Assembly (NCBI RefSeq): GCF_032594935.1
Contig: NZ_CP118734.1
Coordinates: 958,001-1,022,000 of the forward strand
Length of the DNA stretch: 64,000 nt
Direction: 5' to 3'
From: Streptococcus sp. 29892
Lineage (GTDB): Bacteria > Bacillota > Bacilli > Lactobacillales > Streptococcaceae
Shown: in pieces, positions 10,778-19,994 of the stretch
Position numbering within the stretch: position 1 is the first letter of the stretch
How the letters are laid out: every line of letters begins with the position of its first letter
Notes under the pieces: model-generated
What the model saw: only the letters and a program-made list of their open reading frames with translations
Databases searched by the model: none
What the model was told of the DNA's origin: nothing
Position numbers and translations under genes: made by a program

Positions 10778-10806
10778 AGCGGATTGGGTAACTAATCCGC
10801 TTTTCT
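10778..10806 (+). terminator. Terminator after pyrC
   Basis: AGCGGATT (10778-10785) pairs with AATCCGCT (10794-10801), followed by TTTTCT. Confidence 0.85.
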
Positions 10807-10901
10807 CGAACATTTTTTCTATAAAAACGATTTCAATGTTTCTATTTATGTTGAAAAAGTGTATAATAGTCTTGTGAATTCTGCACAAGAAAGGTTTGTT
10901 T

Positions 10902-13211
10902 ATGAAAAAGAAAGATTTCTTATTACCAGTTATGTCTACTCTCTTGTTGGCTCCATTCGTCTTAGCTCAACAAGTGCAGGCTGCTGAAACTACGCCATCG
11001 AGTACTACGGCAAGTACCACAGCTGCTAGCCAAGAAGTAGCTCCGACATCAGCTTCAACCGAAACAGCTACCACTGGAAGTGAGGAAGCGGGTGTAACAA
11101 GTCAAACTTCAGAAACAGTTGAAGCAGTTATCATCCACACAAACGATGTTCATGGTCGTATTCTTGAAGATACCCGTTCTGGCGTTATCGGTGATGCCAA
11201 GGCTGCTGCTGTTATTGAGGAAGAACGTGCAAAGGTTGAAAATACCATCGTTGTAGATGCTGGAGATGCCTTCCAAGGTTTGCCAATTTCTAACTCGACC
11301 AAGGGTGAAGATCGTGCCAATATCATGAATGAGGTTGGATACGATGCTATGGCTGTTGGTAACCATGAATTCGACTTTGGTATGGAACAGGCTATCAAGT
11401 ACAAAGAAACCTTGAATTTCCCACTCCTTAGTGCCAATACCTATGTTGATGGCGCGCGTGTCTTTGAAGCTTCAACCATTGTTGATAAAACTCCAACAGT
11501 TGTTGGTGATGAGTTTGTTGTGATTGGTGTTACAACACCTGAAACAGCGACTAAAACGCACCCTAAAAATGTTGAGGGCGTTACTTTTGCGGACCCAATC
11601 ACTGAAGTCAATAAAGTAATTGACGAGGTAGAAGCGCGTGCCTTAGCTGATAACCGAGTTTATAACAACTATATCATCCTTGCTCACTTAGGTGTTGATA
11701 CAACAACTCCTGTTGAGTGGAGAGGTTCTACCTTGGCACAGGCTCTTTCTGAAAACAGCAAGTTGGCTGGCAAACGTGTCATTGTGATTGACGGACATTC
11801 TCATACAGTCGAATCAACAACCTATGGCAACAACGTAACCTACAACCAAACAGGTTCATACTTGAACAACATTGGTAAGGTAACCTTGAAATCTAACCAG
11901 TTGCTAGCTGAAGCAGGTCTGATTTCTGCAGCCGATGCTAAGAATGTGACACCAAATGCGAAAATTGAGGCTCTAGTTGCTGAGATCAAAGCCAAGTACG
12001 AAGCTGAAAATGTTCAAGTTGTTATTGCCAACAATCCAGTTGAATTGAATGGTGAACGTTCAAACGTCCGTGTCCGTGAAACAAACTTGGGGAATGCGGT
12101 GACAGATGCCATTTACGCTTATGGTCAAACAGGTTTCTCTAATAAAACTAGCCTTGCTGTGACAAACGGCGGTGGTATTCGTGCAACTATTGCTAAAGAC
12201 CAGCCTGTCACAAAAGGTGATATTATTGCTGTCTTGCCATTCGGTAATATTGTTTCTCAAATCACTGTGACTGGTCAACAAATTGCCGATATGTTTGCCA
12301 AGTCCTTGTCTGCAACCTTGCAGGCTGATAAGGAAACTGGTGCTCCTGTATTAGATGAAAATGGTCGTCCACTTTTGGAAGCAAGTGGTGGTTTCTTACA
12401 TGTTTCCGGTGCTAAAGTTTTTTACGATACAACCCTACCAGCTGAAAAGCGTGTTCTCTTGGTGGGTATTTTCAACCCAGAAACGGGTCTTTATGAGGAT
12501 TTAGATTCTGCTAAGACTTATTACTTAGCAACAAATGACTTCCTGGCTGCTGGTGGTGATGGCTACACTATGTTAGGTGGCGCTCGTGAAGAAGGTCCTT
12601 CAATGGATAGTGTTTTTGCGGATTATTTGAAGGTTGCCAATTTGTCAGTCTATAATGAGGTCAATCCAAATTCACGTTTGGTTTCTGTGGACTCAACCTT
12701 GGATACAGATAAAGATAAATATTTGGATTTTGTTGAAGTCTATCATTCAACAAATCCTAATGATTCCTTATCATATCCTGGGAAATTGCTCGTATCAGAT
12801 TGGCCATTTATTTCAGAAAATACAATTCCTGTTACCATTAAAGATTTAACTGATGCAGGTAAAACAAGTCTTTCAGAATTAGAAGTATCAACGCCAGTTA
12901 ACCAGACTGAGTTAACTCAGCAGGCTAGCTCATCTCCTATTCTTAGTCAAGCTGTGGAAGTTAACTCTGAACAGTCTCAACCAGAATTGGTGCAGAATGT
13001 AGAAAGCTCGCTTGTTAGCTCAGAATCTATTTCTCAACCTGTAGTTAAACCAGCCTTGGCTGCTAGCACTCCAGTTGCTACTTCTAAAACAACTACTAGC
13101 TCAGCAGCTAGCCTGCCAAATACCGGTGATCAATCAAGCCTAGCACTTAGTCTATTTGGCCTTGGTCTTGCTGGACTTGCAGTGACCGTTCGTCGCCGTA
13201 AAACAAACTAA
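10902..13211 (+). CDS. Cell-wall-anchored 5'-nucleotidase (LPNTG protein)
   Basis: 769 aa. Signal peptide (MKKKDFLLPVMSTLLLAPFV, cleavage near QVQA-AE). A Ser/Thr-rich linker follows (about residues 30-75), then a calcineurin-like metallophosphatase domain (IIHTNDVHGR, DAGDAFQG, GNHEFDFG, IDGHSHT), a 5'-nucleotidase C-terminal domain (TNGGGIRA), a DTDKDKYLDF calcium-repeat-like segment, a Ser-rich stalk, and LPNTG at about 738-742 with a membrane helix and RRRK tail. Streptococcal surface enzymes of this type (S5nA/Ssads class) hydrolyse AMP to immunosuppressive adenosine. The ATG at 10902 has AAAGG 7 nt upstream. Confidence 0.93.
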   Translation: MKKKDFLLPVMSTLLLAPFVLAQQVQAAETTPSSTTASTTAASQEVAPTSASTETATTGSEEAGVTSQTSETVEAVIIHTNDVHGRILEDTRSGVIGDAKAAAVIEEERAKVENTIVVDAGDAFQGLPISNSTKGEDRANIMNEVGYDAMAVGNHEFDFGMEQAIKYKETLNFPLLSANTYVDGARVFEASTIVDKTPTVVGDEFVVIGVTTPETATKTHPKNVEGVTFADPITEVNKVIDEVEARALADNRVYNNYIILAHLGVDTTTPVEWRGSTLAQALSENSKLAGKRVIVIDGHSHTVESTTYGNNVTYNQTGSYLNNIGKVTLKSNQLLAEAGLISAADAKNVTPNAKIEALVAEIKAKYEAENVQVVIANNPVELNGERSNVRVRETNLGNAVTDAIYAYGQTGFSNKTSLAVTNGGGIRATIAKDQPVTKGDIIAVLPFGNIVSQITVTGQQIADMFAKSLSATLQADKETGAPVLDENGRPLLEASGGFLHVSGAKVFYDTTLPAEKRVLLVGIFNPETGLYEDLDSAKTYYLATNDFLAAGGDGYTMLGGAREEGPSMDSVFADYLKVANLSVYNEVNPNSRLVSVDSTLDTDKDKYLDFVEVYHSTNPNDSLSYPGKLLVSDWPFISENTIPVTIKDLTDAGKTSLSELEVSTPVNQTELTQQASSSPILSQAVEVNSEQSQPELVQNVESSLVSSESISQPVVKPALAASTPVATSKTTTSSAASLPNTGDQSSLALSLFGLGLAGLAVTVRRRKTN

Positions 13212-13223
13212 TCAAATGACAGA

Positions 13224-13250
13224 AACAGGGTCTTAGGGCTCTGTTTTTGA
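13224..13250 (+). terminator. Terminator after the 5'-nucleotidase gene
   Basis: AAACAG (13224-13229) pairs with CTGTTT (13242-13247), then further T residues. It is close to the maf start and may be leaky. Confidence 0.6.
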
Positions 13251-13261
13251 CTGGAGGAAAT

Positions 13262-13909
13262 ATGCAAACTGTATTTGACTATCAAAAAGAAGGGAGTCAA
13301 CCAATCCTTACTTCCTATGTTTTGCTCAGTAATTCGCCTAGACGCAAGCAATTATTGGAGTTTCTAGATCCTCGCATCCAATCCGTTGAAGTCGATGAAC
13401 GGGGGATTGAAGAGTATTTTATGGAAAAATTTGCTAGCGATGATTTTCTTACTCGAGCAGCAAAAACATGCTGTGAAATTTCCAAGGCCAAGTCGGATAT
13501 GGAACTAGAACAAGGCTATCTCTATATCTCGGCTGATACGATTGTGGTGGCAGACGGACAGATTTTCAACAAACCTCGGGATTTGGCTGAGGCGGAAGCC
13601 ATGTTTCGTTCCTATTTTGGCAAGAGTCATTATGTAGTGACTTCTGTTTGTCTTCGAAGTTCTCAGTCATTAGATGTTTTTTATACGCTGGCACAGATTG
13701 ATTTTGTTGACTATTATCCAGCGCTTGAGGAACACATCCAAGCTTATATTCATGAAAAACAGCCACTCGATAAGGCAGGTGCCTACGGTATTCAAGAGCT
13801 GGATCCACGCTTTGTGGCGGGCATTTCAGGGGATATTCATACCATCATCGGTCTGCCCGTGGCTGAAGTTTCTCGCAGGATTTTCGCCCATAATCCTTTT
13901 GAAAAATAG
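13262..13909 (+). CDS. maf: Maf-family nucleoside triphosphate pyrophosphatase
   Basis: 215 aa. Hydrolyses non-canonical or modified NTPs (dTTP/UTP-type Maf). LLSNSPRRKQLLEFL is the Maf signature, and ISADTIVVADGQIFNKP and the KAGAYGIQ motif complete the active site. About 20 residues precede the usual Maf start. The ATG at 13262 has GGAGG 3-8 nt upstream; the TTG at 13247 is rejected because it lies inside the preceding terminator. Confidence 0.92.
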   Translation: MQTVFDYQKEGSQPILTSYVLLSNSPRRKQLLEFLDPRIQSVEVDERGIEEYFMEKFASDDFLTRAAKTCCEISKAKSDMELEQGYLYISADTIVVADGQIFNKPRDLAEAEAMFRSYFGKSHYVVTSVCLRSSQSLDVFYTLAQIDFVDYYPALEEHIQAYIHEKQPLDKAGAYGIQELDPRFVAGISGDIHTIIGLPVAEVSRRIFAHNPFEK

Positions 13910-13930
13910 CAGAGCTGAAAAGTTTGTTTG

Positions 13931-13939
13931 TGGTATAAT
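13931..13939 (+). promoter_or_regulatory. Extended -10 promoter of the YkgJ-like gene
   Basis: TGGTATAAT at 13931-13939, 21 nt before the ATG of the next gene; no convincing -35 box. Confidence 0.6.
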
Positions 13940-13960
13940 AGAGGTCGAAAAGGAGAGTTT

Positions 13961-14449
13961 ATGACTGTAGATATCGAAAAATACAAGCAGCTGGCCCAGC
14001 AGAAACAGGGAGAACATCGAAAATTTCTAGCCAACCTCAAGAAGAAAGCACCCAAAAATCTGGACAGAATTGTTCAAGATATCCATGCGGAAGTTTTTTC
14101 GGAAATCGACTGTACAGAATGTGCTAACTGCTGTAAGACCTTGGGACCGCTTTTTACAGAAGCTGATATTACTCGAATTGCTAAGCATTTGCGTATGAAA
14201 TTACCTGTTTTTGAGGATATGTATTTGCGCGTGGATGAGGATGGCGATAAGGTTTTTCAATCCATGCCCTGTCCCTTCCTTGGAGGTGATAATCTCTGTA
14301 GCATCTATGATGCTCGTCCTAAGGCCTGCCGAGAATTTCCGCATACTGACCGGAAGAAGATATACCAAATCAACAATTTAACTATAAAGAATACCTTAAT
14401 CTGCCCTGCGGCCTACCTCTTTGTTGAGAAATTGCGTGAGCGGATTTAA
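13961..14449 (+). CDS. YkgJ-family cysteine cluster protein
   Basis: 162 aa. Eight cysteines arranged as CTECANCC near residues 47-54, CPFLGGDNLC, a Cys in PKACREF, and CPAAYLF near the C-terminus match the UPF0153/YkgJ family, thought to bind zinc or an Fe-S cluster. Molecular function is unknown. The ATG at 13961 follows GGAGAG. Its immediate downstream neighbour is a repeat element rather than a gene. Confidence 0.85.
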   Translation: MTVDIEKYKQLAQQKQGEHRKFLANLKKKAPKNLDRIVQDIHAEVFSEIDCTECANCCKTLGPLFTEADITRIAKHLRMKLPVFEDMYLRVDEDGDKVFQSMPCPFLGGDNLCSIYDARPKACREFPHTDRKKIYQINNLTIKNTLICPAAYLFVEKLRERI

Positions 14450-14456
14450 TCAATAT

Positions 14457-14616
14457 AAAAAGGGAGTGGGAAAGACATCCATGATGGCTTCGCCCTCAGC
14501 CGCAGAATAATGAAAACGAACATAAAGCCCTCACTAGGTGTAACATCTTAGTGAGGGCTTTGTGGTTGACGATTTAATGATAGAAGTGGCGCAGGACTTG
14601 AGCCCAGCCTCTTTTT
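14457..14616. repeat. Terminal-inverted-repeat element, copy 1
   Basis: The left end AAAAAGGGAGTGGGA and right end CCCAGCCTCTTTTT are imperfect inverted repeats (about 12 of 14 positions pair). The interior carries a perfect 13-bp stem: AAAGCCCTCACTA (14524-14536) and its complement (14549-14561) around a 12-nt loop. The ends resemble those of the element at 56244-56428 but in the opposite orientation. It looks like a small non-autonomous intergenic repeat that could also terminate the YkgJ-like gene and the convergent ABC-F gene. Confidence 0.65.
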
Positions 14617-14621
14617 ACTAG

Positions 14622-16151
14622 CTAGATTTGGACTTGATCCAAGCCCTTTTCGCTTAATCTGTATATTTTTCGGCAAACTTCTTTCAAAAAACGCCTATCA
14701 TGTGATACGCATACTAAGCCACCTGGATAATCGGCAAATAGTTGACGAATATATGGCTGAGAAGTGGGAGAGAAGTTTCGACTAGGTTCATCTAATAAGA
14801 GAAAATTGGCTTGATCAAGAACCATTTTTAACAAGAGTAACTTGGCTTTTTGTCCCCCTGAAAGTTCACAGATCCTGTGATGAACTTCTTGTCGTGTAAA
14901 CTGAAGACTGGCTAGATGTGTCAAGATTAGTTGTTCCTGCTCACGATTGCCATTTTCCAATAAAAAATTAAGTGGAGTTTTAGACTCATCAAGGACTTCT
15001 GAATAGCGCTGGGGCATGTATCCCAAGTTTATATCTGCTCGTTGCCTGAGTTCTTGATAGATTAGCTTTAGAAAACTGGATTTACCAATTCCATTTTGTC
15101 CAATGATACCAATCTTATCTTGCCCATTTATGTTGAAATGGATGTTTTGAACGAGTAGTCGTTCGTCAACCATTAATTGAAAGTTTTCTAAGTGAAGTAC
15201 TTGCTTTCTAGCTGGTAGTGGTGAAATGTCTGAGAAGAAGAGGGAAATGGCATCTTCATGAAAAGGAACTTCTGTGAGGTTTTCCTTCATTCTTTCATAG
15301 CGTTTTTCACGTGATAAGACATTCTTCATTTTCTTGGCAATGAGGCGTCCCATAGTAGCATCATGTGTATTGAGCAAGGTATTGCGCACCTGTGATTTTT
15401 GTCGTAGGTGCTTATTCATGGCTTTGTCAAATTCTTTTTGGTCATTCCGAGCTTGTTGGACTTGTTTCTGATAAGCTTGTAGGCGCTGTTGAGCATAATC
15501 GCTGTAATCCAGTTCTTGAACAGTTGTTTGAGCAAGTGTTTTCTTTTTAACCGATTCTAGGTGAATGATTTTTGTGGCTGTTTTACTGAGGAAATCTTCA
15601 TCGTGAGAAACAAATAGAATGGTGTTAGGGCTCGTGATGATATAGTTTTCAAGCCAAAGTAAGGTATCCAAATCTAAATCATTTGATGGTTCATCTAGAA
15701 AGATGATGTCAGATGGAATAGACAGTAATTTGATCAACTGAATTTTTAGTTTTTCACCACCTGACAGGCTTTTAATCAATTGTTGACTGGAAAATCGCTC
15801 GCTGTCAAACTGGAGCTGGTCAGCATAGAGGTAGAGTAGGCCGTAATCAATGTCGATGTCTAAGTCAGCGAAGAAGTAGTCGTTCAAGGTTAGCTCTGCT
15901 ATTTCCAGTGGAAGACTTTGAGGAATATAGACTGGTGAGTGAAAATATCGGTGAATACTGCCTGATTGAAGCAGGTAGTTGGCGACAAGTGTTGAATCCA
16001 TCAAGGTTAGTAATAGACTGGATTTTCCATTTCCTTCTTCGCCGATGATGGCTATTTTATCGCCGGGGTTGACAATGAGGTTTAGGTCCTGAACCAAGGT
16101 TCTTAAATCTTTTTGATGGTCGAGAGATAAATGTTGAGTGCTTAGTAGCAT
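14622..16151 (-). CDS. ABC-F family ATPase, probable antibiotic-resistance ribosome protection factor
   Basis: 509 aa, two ABC domains and no membrane segment. Walker A motifs are GEEGNGKSS (about 37-45) and GQNGIGKSS; signatures are LSGGEK and LSGGQK. A basic inter-domain linker lies at about 225-300. The second Walker B reads LLLDEPSRNFSPTS in place of the common LDEPTNHLD. ABC-F proteins act on the ribosome, and the attenuator leader upstream fits the inducible resistance type (Vga/Lsa/Msr/VmlR functional class) rather than a housekeeping EttA. The drug spectrum cannot be predicted. AAAGGAGG precedes the ATG. Confidence 0.85.
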   Translation of the reverse strand: MLLSTQHLSLDHQKDLRTLVQDLNLIVNPGDKIAIIGEEGNGKSSLLLTLMDSTLVANYLLQSGSIHRYFHSPVYIPQSLPLEIAELTLNDYFFADLDIDIDYGLLYLYADQLQFDSERFSSQQLIKSLSGGEKLKIQLIKLLSIPSDIIFLDEPSNDLDLDTLLWLENYIITSPNTILFVSHDEDFLSKTATKIIHLESVKKKTLAQTTVQELDYSDYAQQRLQAYQKQVQQARNDQKEFDKAMNKHLRQKSQVRNTLLNTHDATMGRLIAKKMKNVLSREKRYERMKENLTEVPFHEDAISLFFSDISPLPARKQVLHLENFQLMVDERLLVQNIHFNINGQDKIGIIGQNGIGKSSFLKLIYQELRQRADINLGYMPQRYSEVLDESKTPLNFLLENGNREQEQLILTHLASLQFTRQEVHHRICELSGGQKAKLLLLKMVLDQANFLLLDEPSRNFSPTSQPYIRQLFADYPGGLVCVSHDRRFLKEVCRKIYRLSEKGLDQVQI

Positions 16152-16173
16152 AAGGCCTCCTTTACAAGAAAAA

Positions 16174-16198
16174 ACACACTACCTATTTAGTAGTGTGT
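16174..16198 (-). terminator. Leader terminator of the ABC-F gene
   Basis: Minus strand ACACACTAC, 7-nt loop, GTAGTGTGT, then TTTTTC; it ends about 10 nt before the ABC-F Shine-Dalgarno. Confidence 0.8.
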
Positions 16199-16292
16199 CG
16201 AAATCAGCCCAAAAAGACCCTATTCATGGAACAGAGAAACAGAAAAATGGACGCAAGAAAACTACTAAATAAGCATAGAACTTAGTTTGAGT

Positions 16293-16310
16293 TTACTTCT
16301 TATTGTCCAT
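16293..16310 (-). CDS. Five-codon leader peptide MDNKK
   Basis: ATG GAC AAT AAG AAG TAA, preceded by AGGTAGGGAGAA. It sits about 25 nt after the predicted transcription start. Its start region is complementary to a downstream leader segment, so ribosome occupancy would change the fold. Too short for any homology argument; support is position, Shine-Dalgarno and pairing. Confidence 0.6.
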   Translation of the reverse strand: MDNKK

Positions 16311-16341
16311 TTCTCCCTACCTCGCTTGCTACATTTGTTTT

Positions 16342-16370
16342 AGTATAGCATATCGATAAAAACTTGTCAA
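16342..16370 (-). promoter_or_regulatory. ABC-F gene promoter
   Basis: Minus strand TTGACA (16370-16365), 17-bp spacer, TATACT (16347-16342). A strong constitutive-type promoter, which fits control by attenuation rather than initiation. Confidence 0.85.
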
Positions 16371-16539
16371 TATACTGTTCTTGTACGGAAAACTTATCGA
16401 AGAGTGAAGAAAAAATGAATTTTCTTTCATCAGGAGAGCAAACAATCGTATTTTTGGCTAGGCTTAGGTTATAATAAGAGAAGCTGTGTTTAGACAGGAC
16501 TCTAATGCAATAGCTTAAAAATAAGGAAATGAAAATGTT

Positions 16540-18111
16540 ATGGATATTTTATTGAGTGTATTTCCAATTGTTCTCTTGATATTTTTGATGATCAAGATGC
16601 GTTTGGCAGCCAGTTATGCCTTGCCAGCGATTGCAGGTTTGGTTTATTTGATTTTGTTGATGTATTTTAAGACGGATTTTGCCTTGTTAAATTCAGGCTT
16701 GGTCACAGGTTTTTTGGCTACCCTAACGCCGATAACAGTGATTATGGGAGCAGTGCTATTTAATAACTTTCAACGAAAAACAGGAAACCAAGCTATCATC
16801 AACAGATGGATGTCTAGTTTGACACCCAATCCTGTTGCTCAGATGATGATTATCGGTTACGCCTTCGCCTTCATGATTGAAGGGGCATCTGGTTTTGGAA
16901 CTCCCGCAGCAATTGCAGCCCCCATCTTGATTGCTTTGGGATTTGAACCCATCAAGGTTGTGCTAGCAGTATTGATTTTTAATTCGATTCCTGTATCTTT
17001 TGGTGCTGTCGGTACGCCGACTTGGTTTGGATTTGGTTCTTTAGGTTTGACCAGTCAGCAGATTGGAGAGCTGGGCTTAAAGGCAGCTCTAATTCATTTA
17101 ACCGCAGGCTTGCTCATTCCCTTGATTGCCCTTCGTTATGTCTTTTCTTGGTCACAAATCAAGGCCAATCTGCTCTATATTTATTTGACAGTCTTTGCTT
17201 GCGCCTTGCCCATGACCCTTTTGGCCACTATCAACTATGAATTCCCATCTCTTTTGGGAGGAGCAATCGGTTTTCTTATTTCAATCTGGTTAGCCAAAAA
17301 ACAGATTGGCTTGAATTCGGTCGAAAACAAGAAAAATTTTGTGGAACAAGTTACAGCAAAAGAACTCTTTATGGCTACCCTTCCCTTGATTTGCTTGGTT
17401 TTGATACTGGTGATAACCCGTGTTCCTCAGCTAGGGATTAAAGGCCTGATGCGAACGGATGCCCTGCTTTTAAGTGCAGATATTGGCTTTGCTAAGCTAG
17501 AAATTACAAAGGCTCTGAAATTCACATTAGCCAATGTATTTGGTACTAGCTCGACAGAATCTTATGAATTGCTTTACGCACCAGCATTCATTCCTTTCTT
17601 CCTCATTGTGTTGACCCTATCAAGCCTCTATCCAAGTACGAAAGGTCAAGTATGGAAGATGATTGGACAAACTGCCAAACAAGTGTCGGAACCCTTCTTT
17701 GCCCTTCTAGGTGGTGTGACCATGGTAAAATTCATGCTACTTAATGGTGAACAGTCTATGGTATCCATTATCGGGATGTCCTTGGCAGCAGCAACTGGTC
17801 CATATTGGGGTCTCTTCGCTTCCTATCTAGGTGCCATTGGAGCCTTCTTCTCAGGTTCTGCGACAATTTCCAATCTCATTTTTGGAGGCGTTCAACAATC
17901 CATCGCCACGCAAACAGGTCTGAACATGACCAGTATCTTGGCCATGCAGTCAGTTGGTGGAGCCATGGGGAATATGACCTGTGTCAACAATATCATTGCG
18001 GCCTCATCCGTTTCCGGAGTGCGTCGTCAAGAAGGATTTATCATGCAGAAAACAGCCGTGCCTATGTTTATCTACGGAATCATTACGGCTTTAGTTGGAT
18101 TGTTTTTATAA
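16540..18111 (+). CDS. lctP: L-lactate permease family transporter
   Basis: 523 aa, very hydrophobic, about 12-13 membrane helices along the whole length. The LctP/LldP signature region IEGASGFGTPAAIAAPIL (about residues 112-129) and GSATISNLIFGGVQ are present. It would exchange lactate (possibly glycolate) with protons. It has its own TATAAT (16470-16475) with a weak -35 and is a single-gene unit closed by a terminator. The Shine-Dalgarno AAGGA is about 12 nt before the ATG, slightly long. Confidence 0.9.
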   Translation: MDILLSVFPIVLLIFLMIKMRLAASYALPAIAGLVYLILLMYFKTDFALLNSGLVTGFLATLTPITVIMGAVLFNNFQRKTGNQAIINRWMSSLTPNPVAQMMIIGYAFAFMIEGASGFGTPAAIAAPILIALGFEPIKVVLAVLIFNSIPVSFGAVGTPTWFGFGSLGLTSQQIGELGLKAALIHLTAGLLIPLIALRYVFSWSQIKANLLYIYLTVFACALPMTLLATINYEFPSLLGGAIGFLISIWLAKKQIGLNSVENKKNFVEQVTAKELFMATLPLICLVLILVITRVPQLGIKGLMRTDALLLSADIGFAKLEITKALKFTLANVFGTSSTESYELLYAPAFIPFFLIVLTLSSLYPSTKGQVWKMIGQTAKQVSEPFFALLGGVTMVKFMLLNGEQSMVSIIGMSLAAATGPYWGLFASYLGAIGAFFSGSATISNLIFGGVQQSIATQTGLNMTSILAMQSVGGAMGNMTCVNNIIAASSVSGVRRQEGFIMQKTAVPMFIYGIITALVGLFL

Positions 18112-18117
18112 AACAAG

Positions 18118-18146
18118 AAGCCTCGAAATGAGGCTTTTTTTTTTTT
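18118..18146 (+). terminator. Terminator after lctP
   Basis: AAGCCTC, loop GAAAT, GAGGCTT, then a run of 12 T residues. Confidence 0.93.
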
Positions 18147-18243
18147 GATTTTTGCATTACTAGATGAATAGGAATGACTATTCTCATCTATTCAGATTTG
18201 TGATAAAATTGACCTACCGAGATGAACTAGTAAGGAGATATTC

Positions 18244-18735
18244 ATGGCAATCGAAGGAGTAGAGCAGGCGGCAGTATTAGAAATTGACAATCAGATTCGG
18301 CTTCGTAGATATGATGGAATTCATGATTTTGCTTTGATATGGCATCAAGATTTGGAATTGGTCTGGCTCGTTGACGGGGATGAGGAAGTTTATAGTGCAG
18401 ACTTGCTTCATCGCATGTATGAATACTTGTCAACGAATGGAGAATGTTATTTCATTGAGATAATTGAAAATGGTCAGTTTCTACCAATAGGTGATGTGAC
18501 TCTTTTTAAAGATGATTTTGCCATTGCAATTGGAGACAAGCGGTATTGGAAAAAGGGAATAGGAACCAAGGTATTGCAGCGAATGATTGATCGAGCAAGG
18601 GAGTTGGGCTTTGAGGAAATACTTGTCGAAGAAATTTATGATTGGAATACGGGCTCCCGTAAACTATTTGAGAAATGTGGCTTTGAAGCTGTTGAAAAGA
18701 AAAAGAAAGGTTGGTCCTATAGGTTAACAGTATGA
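18244..18735 (+). CDS. GNAT-family N-acetyltransferase
   Basis: 163 aa. The acetyl-CoA-binding motif A is visible as YWKKGIGTKVLQRMIDRA (about 101-118), followed by the typical beta4/beta5 region NTGSRKLFEKCGFEAVEKK. Substrate unknown. AAGGAGA precedes the ATG. The last four bases (ATGA) are shared with the next gene, so the two are translationally coupled. Confidence 0.88.
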   Translation: MAIEGVEQAAVLEIDNQIRLRRYDGIHDFALIWHQDLELVWLVDGDEEVYSADLLHRMYEYLSTNGECYFIEIIENGQFLPIGDVTLFKDDFAIAIGDKRYWKKGIGTKVLQRMIDRARELGFEEILVEEIYDWNTGSRKLFEKCGFEAVEKKKKGWSYRLTV

Positions 18736-19226
18736 AGAAAGTAATGATTATTGGTTGCCCTGGTGCTGGAAAATCGACCTTTTCACTGAAATTGAAAGAA
18801 ATTACAGGATTGCCCCTCTATCATTTGGATCAGTTAAACTGGTTATCGGACAAGACAACAGTTGCTAGAGAAGTTTTTCAAGCTCGTCAAGAGGAAGTAT
18901 TAAGGCAAGAAGAGTGGATTATTGATGGTAATTATAGGGGGACTTATAAACTTCGAATGGCGGCCTGTGATACGATATTATTTTTAGATTACCCAGAATC
19001 AGTGTGCGTGGAAGGTCTATACAGTCGTGTTGGCAAACCGAGAGTGGATATGCCGTGGGTTTCGATGACTGTCGATGAAGAATTATTAGAGTTTGTAAAG
19101 AATTTTCGAACGCAGGTTCGCCCCAATATTTTCAATCTGCTATCCATATATAAGGACAAGAATATTTTTATATTTACCTCCAGAAAAGAGGCAAATGATT
19201 ATTTGAAGCAACTCAAAAAGCCTTGA
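18732..19226 (+). CDS. P-loop NTPase, adenylate-kinase-like (FlaR/topology-modulation type)
   Basis: 164 aa. Walker A GCPGAGKST at residues 8-16, LPLYHLDQLNW as the substrate motif and DGNYRGTY downstream are characteristic of small kinases annotated as DNA topology modulation proteins. Real substrate unknown. Overlaps the GNAT gene by 4 bp. Its stop codon is inside the following terminator stem. Confidence 0.82.
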   Translation: MKKVMIIGCPGAGKSTFSLKLKEITGLPLYHLDQLNWLSDKTTVAREVFQARQEEVLRQEEWIIDGNYRGTYKLRMAACDTILFLDYPESVCVEGLYSRVGKPRVDMPWVSMTVDEELLEFVKNFRTQVRPNIFNLLSIYKDKNIFIFTSRKEANDYLKQLKKP

Positions 19227-19247
19227 CTGTTAGTCAAAGGCTTTTTG
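19215..19247. terminator. Bidirectional terminator between convergent genes
   Basis: AAAAAGCCTTGACT and AGTCAAAGGCTTTTT flank the loop GTT. It serves the kinase-like gene on the plus strand and glnQ on the minus strand. Confidence 0.85.
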
Positions 19248-19253
19248 TTTAGC

Positions 19254-19994
19254 TTACACATTCAAGACCTTATCTAGAAAGTCTTTCAAACGTGGGTGTT
19301 GTGGGTTATCAAAGATTTGTTCTGGAGTACCATCTTCAAGGAACTCACCGCCATCTGTAAAGATAACGCGGTTAGCAACCTTGCGGGCGAAGCCCATTTC
19401 GTGGGTTACAATCAACATGGTCATACCTTGTTCTGCCAAGTCCTTCATAACATTGAGTACATCACCAACCATCTCAGGGTCAAGGGCAGAAGTAGGTTCA
19501 TCAAAGAGCATGATGTCTGGGTTCATAGCCAAGGCACGAGCGATAGCAACACGTTGTTTTTGCCCACCAGATAGGCTATCAGGCATGGCGTCACGCTTGT
19601 CTGCCAAACCAACTTTTTCCAATAATTCCATACCAACTTTTTCAGCTTCTGCCCTATCCATCAACTTGTGTTCGATAGGAGCAAAAGTGATATTATCAAG
19701 GACAGTCATGTGTGGGAAGAGGTTGAAGTGCTGGAATACCATGCCAACATTGGCACGGAAGGCATCAACATCTGTCTTAGGATCTGTCAAATCATATCCA
19801 TCTACTGTCACTTGACCACTTGTGATGGTTTCAAGCAAGTTCATGGTACGAAGGAAGGTTGATTTACCTGAACCAGAAGGACCGATGATACACACAACAT
19901 CGCCTTCATAGAACTTAGCAGTAATACCTTTCAATACTTCGTTTTTTCCATAATACTTGTGCAAGTCATGGACGTTAATTTTCAATTGAGCCAT
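19254..19994 (-). CDS. glnQ: Amino acid ABC transporter ATPase (glutamine type)
   Basis: 246 aa, complete ABC ATPase: Walker [11 protein letters not shown]-loop [12 protein letters not shown], signature [16 protein letters not shown], Walker [13 protein letters not shown], and switch His in VTHEMGFA. Its ATG overlaps the upstream stop codon (TAATG), which couples it to the transporter subunit. Together they form a GlnPQ-type importer for glutamine and possibly glutamate or asparagine. Confidence 0.95.
   Translation of the reverse strand: MAQLKINVHDLHKYYGKNEVLKGITAKFYEGDVVCIIGPSGSGKSTFLRTMNLLETITSGQVTVDGYDLTDPKTDVDAFRANVGMVFQHFNLFPHMTVLDNITFAPIEHKLMDRAEAEKVGMELLEKVGLADKRDAMPDSLSGGQKQRVAIARALAMNPDIMLFDEPTSALDPEMVGDVLNVMKDLAEQGMTMLIVTHEMGFARKVANRVIFTDGGEFLEDGTPEQIFDNPQHPRLKDFLDKVLNV

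Larger units (their letters stand above)
16152..16335 (-). promoter_or_regulatory. Attenuator leader of the ABC-F gene
   Basis: Read on the minus strand in order: a uORF (16310-16293); segment TATTTAGTAGT (16271-16261); segment GTCCATTT (16252-16245), complementary to AAATGGAC over the uORF start (16312-16305); and a terminator hairpin (16198-16174) with a U run. TATTTAGTAGT is perfectly complementary to 11 nt of the terminator (16194-16184). Alternative antiterminator and terminator folds are therefore possible, as in ribosome-mediated attenuation of ABC-F genes. Confidence 0.75.

Noticed and set aside
18135..18146. T12 tract considered as a phase-variable homopolymer
   Set aside because: It is the U run of the lctP terminator, outside any coding frame.
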